Numbered from the stretch's first letter, positions 17,146 to 25,211 are shown. The stretch is 64,000 bases of DNA from Jiangella alkaliphila (GCF_900105925.1 NZ_LT629791.1:1488001-1552000), one strand, 5' to 3'. The notes: generated from the sequence alone by a model not told the origin. A program made the numbers and translations.

Positions 17146-17811
17146 ATGCACACGTTCGACACCCCCACCCCGATCACCGCCGTCCTCGACATCCCCGCCG
17201 GGCGGGTGCAGTTCATCGCCGCCGACCGGGCCGACACCACCGTCGAGGTCCGCCCCGTCGACGCCTCGAAGAGTCGCGACGTCAAGCTGGCCGAGCGGAC
17301 CACCGTCGAGTACAGCGACGGCGTCCTGCGCGTCGAGGCCGTGGCCAAGCACCAGATCCTCGGCAGCTCCGGCTCCATCGAGGTCACGGTGCAGCTGCCG
17401 GCCGGTTCCCGCGTCGAGGCGAAGACGGCCGCCGCCGACTTCCGCGGCGTCGGTCGGCTCGGCGAGGTCACCTTCGAGGGCGCGGCCGCCGACGTCAAGG
17501 TCGACGAGGCCGCGAGCGCCCGGCTCGCCACGCAGGCCGGTGACGTCTCCGTCGGCCGCCTCAACGGCCCGGGGGAGCTCAGCACCTCCAAGGGCGACCT
17601 CAAGGTCGACGAGGCCGTGAGCGGCACTGTCGTGCTGCGCACCCAGGTCGGCGACGTGACGGTCGGCGCCGCCGCCGGCGTGTCCGCCTCGCTGGACGCG
17701 GGCACCACGATCGGCCGCATCAGCAACTCGCTGCGCAACACCGACGGCGTGGCCGAGCTGAACATCCACGCGACCACCATCACCGGTGACATCTCCGCTC
17801 ACAGCCTCTGA
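17146..17811 (+). CDS. DUF4097 family beta-strand repeat protein (first copy)
   Basis: 221 residues from the ATG at 17146, behind an AGGAG at 17132. Repeated short strand-turn units (DIPAGRVQFIAADR, VQLPAGSRVEAKTAAADFRG, ATQAGDVSVGRLNG, RTQVGDVTVGAAAGVSA) predict a beta-helix-like fold of the DUF4097 (adhesin-like) family. No signal peptide or membrane segment is present, so it is probably cytoplasmic. Its function is unknown. The divergent MarR-type regulator probably controls it. A second DUF4097 gene lies at 22079. Confidence 0.75.
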   Translation: MHTFDTPTPITAVLDIPAGRVQFIAADRADTTVEVRPVDASKSRDVKLAERTTVEYSDGVLRVEAVAKHQILGSSGSIEVTVQLPAGSRVEAKTAAADFRGVGRLGEVTFEGAAADVKVDEAASARLATQAGDVSVGRLNGPGELSTSKGDLKVDEAVSGTVVLRTQVGDVTVGAAAGVSASLDAGTTIGRISNSLRNTDGVAELNIHATTITGDISAHSL

Positions 17812-17839
17812 GCGCCGAGGTGGCCGCCGCGGCCGCACC

Positions 17840-17880
17840 CTGAGCGCGTCACGCCGACACGGTCGGCGCGGCGCGCTCAG
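17840..17880. terminator. nested hairpin after the DUF4097 gene
   Basis: A 9-bp outer stem (CTGAGCGCG / CGCGCTCAG) encloses an inner stem CGCCGAC / GTCGGCG. It lies 29 bp past the DUF4097 stop and 28 bp before the channel gene start. There is no U-tract. Confidence 0.5.
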
Positions 17881-17907
17881 TGGCGTCGCAGGCCCGATGC
17901 TGGTCCC

Positions 17908-18546
17908 GTGGAGATCTTCCCGGAACGGACCCAGCTCGTGCTCGACCTCGTCGGAGTGTTCTTCTTCGCGGTCACCGGCGCGCTGCTGGCGGCGCGCAAG
18001 GGGTTCGACGTCGTCGCCAGCGCGTTGCTGGCCGGCATGACGGGGCTGGGCGGCGGCGTCATCCGGGACCTCATCATCGGGGTCCGGCCGTCGGCGCTGG
18101 AGCACCCGATCTACCTGGCGCCCGTGGTGCTCGCCGCCGGCGTCGTCTACCTCTACTACCCGCACGTCCCGCGGTTCAGGCGCACCCTGCTGCTGTTCGA
18201 CGCCGCCGGACTCGGCCTGTTCTGCGTCTCGGGGACGGAGAAGGCGCTGGCCGCGGGCGTGCCGGCGGTGTCGGCGGCGCTACTGGGCGTGACGTCCGCC
18301 GTCGGCGGCGGCCTGCTGCGCGACGTCGTGGCGCGCGAGGTGCCGTCGCTGTTCCGCTACGACGACATCTACGCGCTGCCCGCGATGGCCGGCGCCGCCG
18401 CGACGGCCCTGCTGTGGTGGGTGGACGCGCTGTCGGTATGGACGGGCGTCGCGGCCAGCGTCGTGACGTTCGCCCTGCGCGCCCTCGCCGTCCGGCAGGG
18501 CTGGCGCGCGCCGCTGGCCTACCGCCGTCAGGCCCCGGACGGCTGA
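17908..18546 (+). CDS. TRIC-type cation channel / YadS-YicG (UPF0126) family membrane protein
   Basis: 212 residues from the GTG at 17908. Two homologous halves of three helices are visible. The first carries FFFAVTGALLAARKGFDVVASALLA, with the glycine-rich GMTGLGGGVIRDLI. The second repeats this as LGVTSAVGGGLLRDVVAREVP. The duplicated GGGxxRD motif is diagnostic of the UPF0126/TRIC family, which form trimeric monovalent-cation channels in the membrane. It lies 23 bp before dcd on the same strand. Confidence 0.85.
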   Translation: MEIFPERTQLVLDLVGVFFFAVTGALLAARKGFDVVASALLAGMTGLGGGVIRDLIIGVRPSALEHPIYLAPVVLAAGVVYLYYPHVPRFRRTLLLFDAAGLGLFCVSGTEKALAAGVPAVSAALLGVTSAVGGGLLRDVVAREVPSLFRYDDIYALPAMAGAAATALLWWVDALSVWTGVAASVVTFALRALAVRQGWRAPLAYRRQAPDG

Positions 18547-18568
18547 GCGCGTTCGGTAGTGTCCCCAC

Positions 18569-19153
18569 ATGCTGCTCTCCGACCGCGACATCCGCGCCGC
18601 CGTCGAGTCGAAGCGGGTCGCGCTCGACCCGTTCGACCCTGAGATGGTCCAGCCGTCGAGCATCGACGTCCGCCTCGACCGGTACTTCCGCGTGTTCGAG
18701 AACCACCGCTACCCGCACATCGACCCGGCCGAGGAGCAGCCCGACCTCACCCGCATGGTCGAGCCCCACGGCGGCGAGCCGTTCGTGCTGCACCCGGGTG
18801 AGTTCGTGCTGGCGTCGACGTACGAGACGGTGACGCTCGGCGACGACGTCGCGGCCCGGCTGGAGGGCAAGTCGAGCCTGGGCCGGCTGGGTCTGCTGAC
18901 CCACTCGACCGCCGGGTTCATCGACCCCGGCTTCACCGGGCACGTCACGCTCGAGCTGTCGAACGTCGCGACGCTGCCGATCAAGCTCTGGCCGGGCATG
19001 AAGATCGGCCAGCTGTGCTTCTTCCAGCTGTCGTCGCCGGCCGAGGAACCGTACGGGTCCCAGCGGCACGGCTCGCGCTACCAGGGACAGCGCGGCCCGA
19101 CGCCCAGCCGGTCGTACCTGAACTTCCATCGGACGCGGGTCGACGGCGCCTAA
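18569..19153 (+). CDS. dcd: dCTP deaminase (possibly bifunctional dCTP deaminase/dUTPase)
   Basis: 194 residues from the ATG at 18569 ([14 protein letters not shown]). The whole family pattern is present: [18 protein letters not shown], the phosphate-binding [15 protein letters not shown], the catalytic [18 protein letters not shown], and the C-terminal [20 protein letters not shown] tail. The enzyme deaminates dCTP for dTTP synthesis. Characterised actinobacterial homologues (for example Rv0321) also hydrolyse the dUTP formed, which probably holds here. It is cytoplasmic and trimeric in the family. Confidence 0.95.
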   Translation: MLLSDRDIRAAVESKRVALDPFDPEMVQPSSIDVRLDRYFRVFENHRYPHIDPAEEQPDLTRMVEPHGGEPFVLHPGEFVLASTYETVTLGDDVAARLEGKSSLGRLGLLTHSTAGFIDPGFTGHVTLELSNVATLPIKLWPGMKIGQLCFFQLSSPAEEPYGSQRHGSRYQGQRGPTPSRSYLNFHRTRVDGA

Positions 19154-19156
19154 TGG

Positions 19157-19170
19157 TTACTCGTGAGTAA
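19157..19170. promoter_or_regulatory. TetR-type palindrome TTACTCGTGAGTAA before the EtfD-like gene
   Basis: An arm-2-arm palindrome (TTACTC, GT, GAGTAA) starts 4 bp after the dcd stop and lies 46 bp upstream of the EtfD-like start. The size and symmetry suit a TetR-family dimer. No regulator gene is adjacent. Confidence 0.5.
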
Positions 19171-19215
19171 TATGAGCCGGGAGACCCGTTCGACCGGCAA
19201 GGAGGCCGAGCCCTC

Positions 19216-21336
19216 ATGCAGTACGTCGCGGTAGTCGTCGCCCTCGGGGTGACGGTGCTGGCGTTGGTGGTGTTCACCGACGCCGTCGTGCGGATGGTGC
19301 GGGTGATCCGGCTCGGCGGGCCGGCGCCGGGCCGCAAGCTGAACCCGTCGGCCCGCACCCGCACGCTGGTGCGCGAGTTCCTCGGGCACACGAGGATGGC
19401 CAAGCGGCCGGTGGTGGCCGCGGCCCACTGGTTCGTGATGATCGGGTTCTTCGCGCTGTTCTTCACGCTGGTCACGGCGTACGGGCAGCTGTTCGACGCG
19501 TACTTCGCGCTGCCGTTGATCGGGCACTGGATTCCGTTCGAGTGGGGCACCGAGGCGATCTCGTGGCTGACGCTGGCCGGCATCGCGACGCTGACGGTCA
19601 TCAGGCAGAAGTCGCACCCGCGCCGGCTGGGCCGCGGGTCGCGGTTCTTCGGGTCGACGTTCTGGCAGGCGTACTACGTGGAGTTCACCATCGCGACCAT
19701 CGCGGTGAGCATCCTGGTGCTGCGCGGGCTGGAGTACCGGCTCTTCGGTGACGTGCTGCACTTCCCGATGACGGCGTTCATCGGGTCCTGGTTCGACGGG
19801 GTCGCGACGGGCGATGTCGAGTTGGCGGTGCACGTGGTCGCGGCGGTGAAGATCACCGTGTCGTGGCTGTTCTTCACCGTCATCGCGTGGAACCTGACCA
19901 TGGGTGTGGCGTGGCATCGGGGGCTGGCGTTCTTCAACATCTGGTTCAAGCGCGACCCCGAGGGCGGCCCGGCGCTGGGCGCGGCCAAGCCGCTCACCGT
20001 CGCCGGTGAGCCGGTGGACTTCGAGGCGCTCGACGACCTCCCCGACGACGCGTCGCTGGGTGTGGGGAAGGTCGAGGACTTCTCCTGGAAGGGTCTGCTC
20101 GACTTCTCGACGTGTACCGAGTGCGGCCGCTGCCAGTCGCAGTGCCCGGCGTGGAACACCGAGAAGCCGCTGTCGCCGAAGCTGTTCGTGACCGCGCTGC
20201 GCGACCACGCCTACGCCAAGGCCCCCTACCTGCTGACCGAGGACGAGTCCGCGCGGGCGGAGGCGGACCGGCCGCTGGTCGGCCCGGTGGACGGTGGCGG
20301 CGTCATCGACCCGGACGTGCTGTGGTCGTGCACCACCTGCGGCGCGTGCGTCGAGCAGTGCCCGGTCGACATCGAGCACGTCGACCACATCCTCGACCTG
20401 CGCCGCTACCAGACGCTCATCGAGTCCGAGTTCCCGTCGGAGCTGAACGGGCTGTTCAAGAACCTGGAGAAGGCCGGCAACCCGTGGGGCGTCAACGCGT
20501 CCAAGCGGCTGGACTGGGCCGACGGGCTGTCGTTCCAGGTGCCGCGGGTCGGGGTCGAGGTCCAGTCGCTGGACGAGGTCGAGTGGCTGTTCTGGGTCGG
20601 CTGCGCCGGCGCGTTCGAGGACCGGGCGAAGAAGACCACCCAAGCGGTCGCGGAACTCCTGCACACCGCCGGAGTCTCGTTCGCGGTGCTCGGCGACGGC
20701 GAGACCTGCACCGGCGACCCGGCCCGCCGGTCGGGCAACGAGTTCCTGTACCAGCAGCTGGCGCTGCAGAACATCGACGTGCTGCGCGAGTCGAAGGCCG
20801 TACGGGTCGTGTCCAGCTGCGCGCACTGCTTCAACACGATCAAGAACGAGTACGCCCAGCTCGGGCTCACCCTCGAGGTCGTGCACCACACCCAGCTGCT
20901 GAACCGGCTGGTCCGTGAGCAGAAGCTGACCCCGGTCGCGCCCGCCGGCGGCACCGTCGCGGGGCGGCCGGTGACCTACCACGACCCCTGCTACCTGGGC
21001 CGGCACAACCAGGTCTACACGCCGCCACGCGAGCTGGTCGGCGCGCTGCCCGGGGTGGAACTGCGCGAGATGCCGCGCAACCAGCAGAACTCGTTCTGCT
21101 GCGGCGCCGGGGGCGCCCGCATGTGGATGGAAGAGCGCATCGGCACCCGCATCAACAGCGCCCGCACCGCCGAGGCGCTGGAGACCGGCGCCGAGGCCAT
21201 CGCCGTGGGCTGCCCGTTCTGCCGGGTCATGCTCTCCGACGGCCTCACCGAGGCCCAAGCCGACGGCCGCGGCGAAGGCGTCGAGGTCCTCGACGTCGCC
21301 CAGCTGCTGCTCGCCGCGGTGCAGCGCGGCTCCTGA
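19216..21336 (+). CDS. membrane Fe-S oxidoreductase, EtfD-like (heterodisulfide-reductase family)
   Basis: 706 residues. Residues 1-230 hold five to six membrane helices of NarI-like type. Two ferredoxin motifs follow: CTECGRCQSQCP near residue 299 and CTTCGACVEQCP near 371. Then come CCG-domain cysteine clusters SSCAHCFNTIKNEY (about 535), DPCYLGRHN (590) and SFCCGAGGARMWMEE (626). This is the layout of mycobacterial EtfD (Rv0338c), which passes electrons from electron-transfer flavoprotein, reduced by acyl-CoA dehydrogenases, to the quinone pool. A role in fatty-acid oxidation is therefore likely. It is a single gene behind a TetR-type palindrome. Confidence 0.82.
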   Translation: MQYVAVVVALGVTVLALVVFTDAVVRMVRVIRLGGPAPGRKLNPSARTRTLVREFLGHTRMAKRPVVAAAHWFVMIGFFALFFTLVTAYGQLFDAYFALPLIGHWIPFEWGTEAISWLTLAGIATLTVIRQKSHPRRLGRGSRFFGSTFWQAYYVEFTIATIAVSILVLRGLEYRLFGDVLHFPMTAFIGSWFDGVATGDVELAVHVVAAVKITVSWLFFTVIAWNLTMGVAWHRGLAFFNIWFKRDPEGGPALGAAKPLTVAGEPVDFEALDDLPDDASLGVGKVEDFSWKGLLDFSTCTECGRCQSQCPAWNTEKPLSPKLFVTALRDHAYAKAPYLLTEDESARAEADRPLVGPVDGGGVIDPDVLWSCTTCGACVEQCPVDIEHVDHILDLRRYQTLIESEFPSELNGLFKNLEKAGNPWGVNASKRLDWADGLSFQVPRVGVEVQSLDEVEWLFWVGCAGAFEDRAKKTTQAVAELLHTAGVSFAVLGDGETCTGDPARRSGNEFLYQQLALQNIDVLRESKAVRVVSSCAHCFNTIKNEYAQLGLTLEVVHHTQLLNRLVREQKLTPVAPAGGTVAGRPVTYHDPCYLGRHNQVYTPPRELVGALPGVELREMPRNQQNSFCCGAGGARMWMEERIGTRINSARTAEALETGAEAIAVGCPFCRVMLSDGLTEAQADGRGEGVEVLDVAQLLLAAVQRGS

Positions 21337-21379
21337 CGCCACGGTGACGTCGTGACGCCGTGAGGCGCACGCTCGTCCG

Positions 21380-21445
21380 CCTTTGCAATGAGCACCTATA
21401 CGCACCATCCCGCCCGGTGGTGCGTGTAGGTGCTCATTGCAAAGG
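21380..21445. repeat. 28-bp inverted repeat (hairpin element A)
   Basis: Arms 21380-21407 and 21418-21445 (beginning CCTTTGCAATGAGCACCT) are complementary with one G-T wobble around a 10-nt loop. It is noncoding, lies between the EtfD-like gene and the ribbon-helix-helix gene, and interrupts a run of TGACGCC boxes. The length and near-perfect symmetry suggest a mobile palindromic element or a strong terminator. Confidence 0.7.
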
Positions 21446-21471
21446 GCTCGTCCGTGCGGTCTGGCCAGGCG

Positions 21472-21557
21472 TGACGCCGGTTGACGCCAGCGCGGCGGCA
21501 CGGTGACGGCATGATGGCGCTTGACGTGACGCCACGATGACGCCATCATGGCGTCAT
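21472..21557 (+). promoter_or_regulatory. TGACGCC box array overlapping the RHH gene start
   Basis: TGACGCC occurs at 21472, 21482, 21527 and 21538, and inverted (GGCGTCA) at 21550, with two more at 21334 and 21353. The 21527/21538 pair is spaced 11 bp. The last two form a palindrome with 10-bp arms at 21537-21557 that covers the start codon. Clustered short boxes are the normal target of ribbon-helix-helix proteins, so autoregulation is likely. Confidence 0.55.
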
Positions 21558-22047
21558 GGAGCTCACTCAGTACGTCGAAGCGTTGCGCGGCTCGCTGGCC
21601 GCGGCCGGGCAGGCCGCCGCTGACGACGTCCGCAGTGCGGCCGAGCGGCTGTCGTACGCCGTCGAGCCGTCGCTGCGCCTGACGCTGCTCGAGGCGCTGG
21701 GCGACGCGGCGGCTGAGATCACCACACAGCTCGACGGCGTCGTCGTCGAGGTCCGGCTGCGTGGGGGCGACCCCGAGATGGTCGCCACCGAGACCGTCGC
21801 CGGCCCGCCGCAGCCGCCCCAGCCGCCCACTCCGCCGGTGCCGCCGCTGCCGCCCGAGGACGAAGGCACGTCGCGCGTGTCGCTCCGGCTGCCCGAGACG
21901 CTCAAGGTCCGGGTCGAGGAGGCGGCCGCCGCCGAGGGGATGTCCGTCAACGCGTGGCTGATCCGCGCGGTGCTGCAGACCCTCGAGCCGCAGCGCTCGT
22001 CCACCCGCATCACCATCGGCCGGAACCTGTCCGGCTGGGTCCGCTGA
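21556..22047 (+). CDS. ribbon-helix-helix DNA-binding protein
   Basis: 163 residues from the ATG at 21556. The N-terminal 75 residues are helical (TQYVEALRGSLAAAGQAAADD...). A proline-rich linker (PQPPQPPTPPVPPLPP) follows. Residues about 110-150 form an Arc/HicB-type ribbon-helix-helix: SRVSLRLPETLKVRVEEAAA, then GMSVNAWLIRAVLQTL. It is probably a dimeric repressor. The start codon sits inside a TGACGCC palindrome. The next two genes follow in the same direction at 31 and 12 bp, so this looks like an autoregulated operon. Confidence 0.8.
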   Translation: MELTQYVEALRGSLAAAGQAAADDVRSAAERLSYAVEPSLRLTLLEALGDAAAEITTQLDGVVVEVRLRGGDPEMVATETVAGPPQPPQPPTPPVPPLPPEDEGTSRVSLRLPETLKVRVEEAAAAEGMSVNAWLIRAVLQTLEPQRSSTRITIGRNLSGWVR

Positions 22048-22078
22048 CCCCCTGACCGTTCGAACCCAGGAGACCGCC

Positions 22079-22924
22079 GTGTCCGACATCATCACGCACC
22101 GCTTCCCCGCCGACGCGCCGATCAGCCTGTCCGTCGGCCAGCGCTCCGGCGACCTCGTCGTCACCGCCACCGACACCACCGAGGTCCTGGTCGAGCTGCG
22201 ACCGGCTGGCCCTGACGGCGACGACGTCGCCCAGCGCACCGAGGTCGACCACCGGCCCGGCGCGCTTCGCATCGAGGTCCCGCGCACGATGTCGATCGTG
22301 GGCCGGTCCGCGTCGGTCGACATCGCCGTCACCGTGCCCACCGGCAGCACCGTCGCCGCCGAGTCAGGCTCCGGCGACATCCGCCTCGACGGCCGCTTCG
22401 CCGACGTCACCGCCAAGTGCGGCTCCGGCGACATCGCCGTCGACACCTGCGACGAGCTGCAGCTCACCACCGGCAGCGGCGACGTCTACGTCACCGAGTC
22501 CGCCGGGGCCAGAGTCCGCACCGGCTCCGGGTCCATTCGGTTCGGCACCGCCGGCGGCACCGTCGAGCTCGAGTCCGGGTCCGGCACCATCGAGATCGAG
22601 CAGCCGCTCAGCAGCGGCCGCATCTCCGCCGCGTCCGGCGACCTCCGCGTCGCCACCGTCGACGGCCGGGTCGAGCTCAAGACCGCGTCGGGCGACATCA
22701 CCGCCCACCGGGCCGTCGAGGGCGAGCTGCGGGCGCGTACCGCCAGCGGCAACGTGTCCGTCGGCATCGTCGCCGGCACCGCCGCCAACCTCGAGGTCTC
22801 GTCGATCTCCGGGTCGATCCACTCCGACCTCGACCACGCCGACGCCCCGGCCGAGACCGACCGCGCCCTGCTGCTGTCCGTCTCCACGGTCAGCGGCTCC
22901 ATCCGCCTGCACCGCACCACCTGA
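22079..22924 (+). CDS. DUF4097 family beta-strand repeat protein (second copy)
   Basis: 281 residues from the GTG at 22079, preceded by CCAGGAGA. Many near-identical turns of the form SGSGDIRLDGRF, CGSGDIAVDTCD, TGSGDVYVTES, TGSGSIRFGTA, SGSGTIEIEQP, TASGDITAHRA and TASGNVSVGIV predict a regular right-handed beta-helix. There is no signal peptide. It is downstream of the ribbon-helix-helix gene and upstream of a basic 65-residue protein. The function is unknown; the pairing with a repressor suggests a regulated stress or envelope role, but this is inference. Confidence 0.8.
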   Translation: MSDIITHRFPADAPISLSVGQRSGDLVVTATDTTEVLVELRPAGPDGDDVAQRTEVDHRPGALRIEVPRTMSIVGRSASVDIAVTVPTGSTVAAESGSGDIRLDGRFADVTAKCGSGDIAVDTCDELQLTTGSGDVYVTESAGARVRTGSGSIRFGTAGGTVELESGSGTIEIEQPLSSGRISAASGDLRVATVDGRVELKTASGDITAHRAVEGELRARTASGNVSVGIVAGTAANLEVSSISGSIHSDLDHADAPAETDRALLLSVSTVSGSIRLHRTT

Positions 22925-22936
22925 GAGGAGGCCACC

Positions 22937-23134
22937 ATGTCGTTCGAGCCCTACACCGACACCCTGCATCGCGTCCGCGCCGCGGAGCTGCAGCAGGAGG
23001 CCGTCGCCGCCGGCGTCGCCCGCCGCGCACGCCGTGCCCGCCGGCTCGAGCTGGCCGCCGGGCTGCTCGACCGCCTGGCCCGCCGGCTCGAAGCCCGCGC
23101 CGGCGCCAGCCGGGCCCGCGCCCGGGCCATCTGA
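22937..23134 (+). CDS. small basic helical protein, 65 aa
   Basis: The ATG at 22937 has a strong GAGAGGAGG site 7 bp upstream and lies 12 bp after the DUF4097 stop, so the frame is probably real. The protein is one long amphipathic Arg/Ala/Leu helix (RAAELQQEAVAAGVARRARR, then LELAAGLLDRLARRLEAR) with no hydrophobic span. No family is recognised. It may bind nucleic acid or the acidic neighbour protein. Confidence 0.6.
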   Translation: MSFEPYTDTLHRVRAAELQQEAVAAGVARRARRARRLELAAGLLDRLARRLEARAGASRARARAI

Positions 23135-23167
23135 ACCCCCACCGCGGCACCACCCGGCCACAAGTGC

Positions 23168-24205
23168 TCAGCCGCGCTGCTCCGGCAGCTCGGTGCTGTC
23201 GCCGCGGGACTGCCGCAGCCGGAGGCCCCGCCGCACCAGCGTCGCCTGTTTCGCGGCGTCCTTCTCGATCTTGCGGGTGTCGCGCGGACGCAGCTGGATC
23301 GCCTCCTCGGCCGGCAGCCCCGCCTGCAACTCCCGGGCCCGTTCGGTCTCGGCGTCGAACTCGGCGCCGAACAGCAGCGCCAGGTTCGTCAGCCAGAGCC
23401 ACAGCAGGAAGATGATCACGCCGGCCAGCGATCCGTACGTGCGGTTGTAGCTGCCGAAGTTCGCCACGTAGAGCCCGAACCCGGCCGAGCCGATCGCCCA
23501 CACGACGATCGCGATGAGGGCGCCCGCGCTGACCCACCGGAACTTCGGCCGGCGCACGTTGGGGGTGCCCCAGTAGAGCATCGCCACGATCATCACGATG
23601 ACGAGCACGAGCACCGGCCACTTGGCGATGTTCCACACCGTCACGGCGGTCGCACCGACCCCGATCGCGTCACCGATCGCGCGGGCCACCGGCCCGCTGA
23701 CCACCAGCAGCACGGCGGCCGCCAGTACCAGGAGCATCGTCAGCAGGGTGAGGGCCAGCTGCTGCGGCCGCAGCTTCCAGAACGGCCGCCCCTCCTCGAC
23801 GTCGTAGATGCGGTTCATCGCCCGGCCGAAGGCGCCGACGTAGCCGGACGCCGACCACAGCGCGGCCAGCAGACCGATGACCAGCGCCGGGCCGGCGCCC
23901 GGGGCATTGGTGAGCTGGTTGATCGGACCCTCGAGGTCCGACGTCACCAGCGACGGCGCGATGTCCTGGACGATGCCCACCAGCTCGTCTGTCGTGCGCT
24001 GGCTGTCCTGCCCGACCAGCGCCGGCAGCGACGCCAGCGCCACGAGCGCCGGGAACAGCGACAGCATCGAGTAGTAGGTCAGCGCCGCCGCCAGGTCCGG
24101 GCACTCGTCGCGGACGAACTCGCGCACCGAGCGCCTGGCGAGGTAGGTCCAGGACGGCCGGGTGAGCTTCGTCGGACCGGACGGCGCCGCCTCGCCTGGC
24201 GTCAT
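23168..24205 (-). CDS. YihY/BrkB-family inner membrane protein
   Basis: 345 residues with about six membrane helices. Family landmarks are CPDLAAALTYYSMLSLFPALVA near residue 35, GLLAALWSASGYVGAFGRAM near 130, NRIYDVEEGRPFWKLRPQQL, YWGTPNVRRPKFRWVSAGAL near 215 and GSYNRTYGSLAGVIIFLLWL near 270. YihY proteins were once annotated as ribonuclease BN; their role in the envelope is unresolved. The C-terminal 70 residues are charged and cytoplasmic. It is followed on the same strand by small envelope-stress-type genes. Confidence 0.9.
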   Translation of the reverse strand: MTPGEAAPSGPTKLTRPSWTYLARRSVREFVRDECPDLAAALTYYSMLSLFPALVALASLPALVGQDSQRTTDELVGIVQDIAPSLVTSDLEGPINQLTNAPGAGPALVIGLLAALWSASGYVGAFGRAMNRIYDVEEGRPFWKLRPQQLALTLLTMLLVLAAAVLLVVSGPVARAIGDAIGVGATAVTVWNIAKWPVLVLVIVMIVAMLYWGTPNVRRPKFRWVSAGALIAIVVWAIGSAGFGLYVANFGSYNRTYGSLAGVIIFLLWLWLTNLALLFGAEFDAETERARELQAGLPAEEAIQLRPRDTRKIEKDAAKQATLVRRGLRLRQSRGDSTELPEQRG

Positions 24206-24218
24206 CGAACGTCGCCCC

Positions 24219-24524
24219 CTAGTGGCGGCGCTTCCAGGCGACCGCGCCGACCACTCCGCCCACGACCACGGTCGCGCCGGCGGCGATCATCGTGGCCGGA
24301 CGGGTGGCCTGCGCCTTGACCGAGGTGGCCATGGAGCCGGCGCGGTCGCGCATGGCGGCCATCCGCTCGCGCGCCTGGCTGCGCACGTCGAGCTTGTGCT
24401 GGAGCGCCTCCACCGTGTCGCCGAGGTCGGCGCGGGTGCGCTCGATGTGCTTCTCGATGTCCTCCGGCTTCGCGCCCTGCGGCGGCTCGCCGGTCGTCCT
24501 GGTGTTCTTCATCGTGGTGCTCAT
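24219..24524 (-). CDS. DUF3618 family protein
   Basis: 101 residues from the ATG at 24524. The N-terminal half has the DUF3618 signature PEDIEKHIERTRADLGDTVE, followed by a charged helix and one C-terminal membrane helix (ATMIAAGATVVVGGVVGAVAW) ending KRRH. The start overlaps the stop of the holin-X-like gene by four bases (ATGA), so it is co-translated with it. These proteins commonly occur next to holin-X/YtxH-like genes in actinobacteria; function unknown. Confidence 0.8.
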   Translation of the reverse strand: MSTTMKNTRTTGEPPQGAKPEDIEKHIERTRADLGDTVEALQHKLDVRSQARERMAAMRDRAGSMATSVKAQATRPATMIAAGATVVVGGVVGAVAWKRRH

Positions 24525-24931
24525 CGGTTCCTGCCTTCCTTGAGCTCCTCGACGTCGCGTTTGACGTTCTCGACGGTGCGTTCGGGCGTGGGCGAGGCCT
24601 GCTTCGTCTCGCCGCGTCCGAGCAGCGCGGCCACACCGGCCAGCGCGAACAAGGCGGCGGCGACGATCAGCGCCGCGGCCCACACGTCCAGGCTGGTCAG
24701 CGCCAGCGCCGCGATGGCGGCCGTCACCAGCGCACCGGTCCCGAAGAACGCGAGCAGCCCCGCGCCGCCGAACAGGCCGAGCCCGATGCCGGCGTGCCGC
24801 GCCTTCTGCGACATCTCCGCCTGGGCCAGCCGCATCTCGTCGCGGATCAGGTGCGACGTCTGTGCCGAGAACTGGCGGACCAGCTCTGCGACGGAGGGGT
24901 CATCCTGGCGGGTTGTGTCCGTTGCGGCCAT
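24521..24931 (-). CDS. actinobacterial holin-X / DUF1469-type membrane protein
   Basis: 136 residues. A short N-terminal helix (PSVAELVRQFSAQTSHLIRD, then EMRLAQAEM) is followed by two hydrophobic helices at about 48-75 and 80-103, then a charged tail. This is the pattern of proteins annotated as phage holin family or Phage_holin_3_6. There is no prophage here. The name reflects fold similarity only, and a chromosomal envelope role is likely. It overlaps the YtxH-like gene upstream and the DUF3618 gene downstream. Confidence 0.78.
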   Translation of the reverse strand: MAATDTTRQDDPSVAELVRQFSAQTSHLIRDEMRLAQAEMSQKARHAGIGLGLFGGAGLLAFFGTGALVTAAIAALALTSLDVWAAALIVAAALFALAGVAALLGRGETKQASPTPERTVENVKRDVEELKEGRNR

Positions 24932-25211
24932 GGGCGCTCACCTCCGGGACGTCCGCGTCGGTGTCGTGCCGCTGCACCGTCGTCCGCACCTTGTCGGTGG
25001 CGCGCGAGGCGGCGTCGGTGAGCTTCTCCTGGAGCTCCGGCGCACGGTCGCGCACGGCCTGCTGCGCGTCGGCGACCTTCTGCTGCACCTTGGGGTCGTG
25101 CCACATCGCGTCGGCGCGGCCCTTGAGCTGCTCGTAGCGCTGCCGCCCGGCCCGTGTGCCGAGGACGTACCCGACCGCGGCGCCGGCAAGAAGGATCAGT
25201 TTGCCCTTCAT
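24900..25211 (-). CDS. YtxH-like small membrane protein
   Basis: 103 residues from the ATG at 25211 (MKGKLILLAGAAVGYVLGTRAGR). One N-terminal helix with the GYVLGTRAGRQRYEQL junction is typical of YtxH-domain proteins. It is followed by an amphipathic helix (KVQQKVADAQQAVRDRAPEL) and a disordered tail. Its 3' end overlaps the start of the holin-X-like gene by 32 bp. It is the first gene of a three-gene cluster, 98 bp downstream of the peptidase gene, which is read in the same direction. Confidence 0.75.
   Translation of the reverse strand: MKGKLILLAGAAVGYVLGTRAGRQRYEQLKGRADAMWHDPKVQQKVADAQQAVRDRAPELQEKLTDAASRATDKVRTTVQRHDTDADVPEVSAHGRNGHNPPG

Noticed and set aside
24521-24931. Holin-like protein as a sign of prophage
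   Set aside because: Neighbours are YtxH, DUF3618 and YihY genes; no phage structural, integrase or lysis genes are present.
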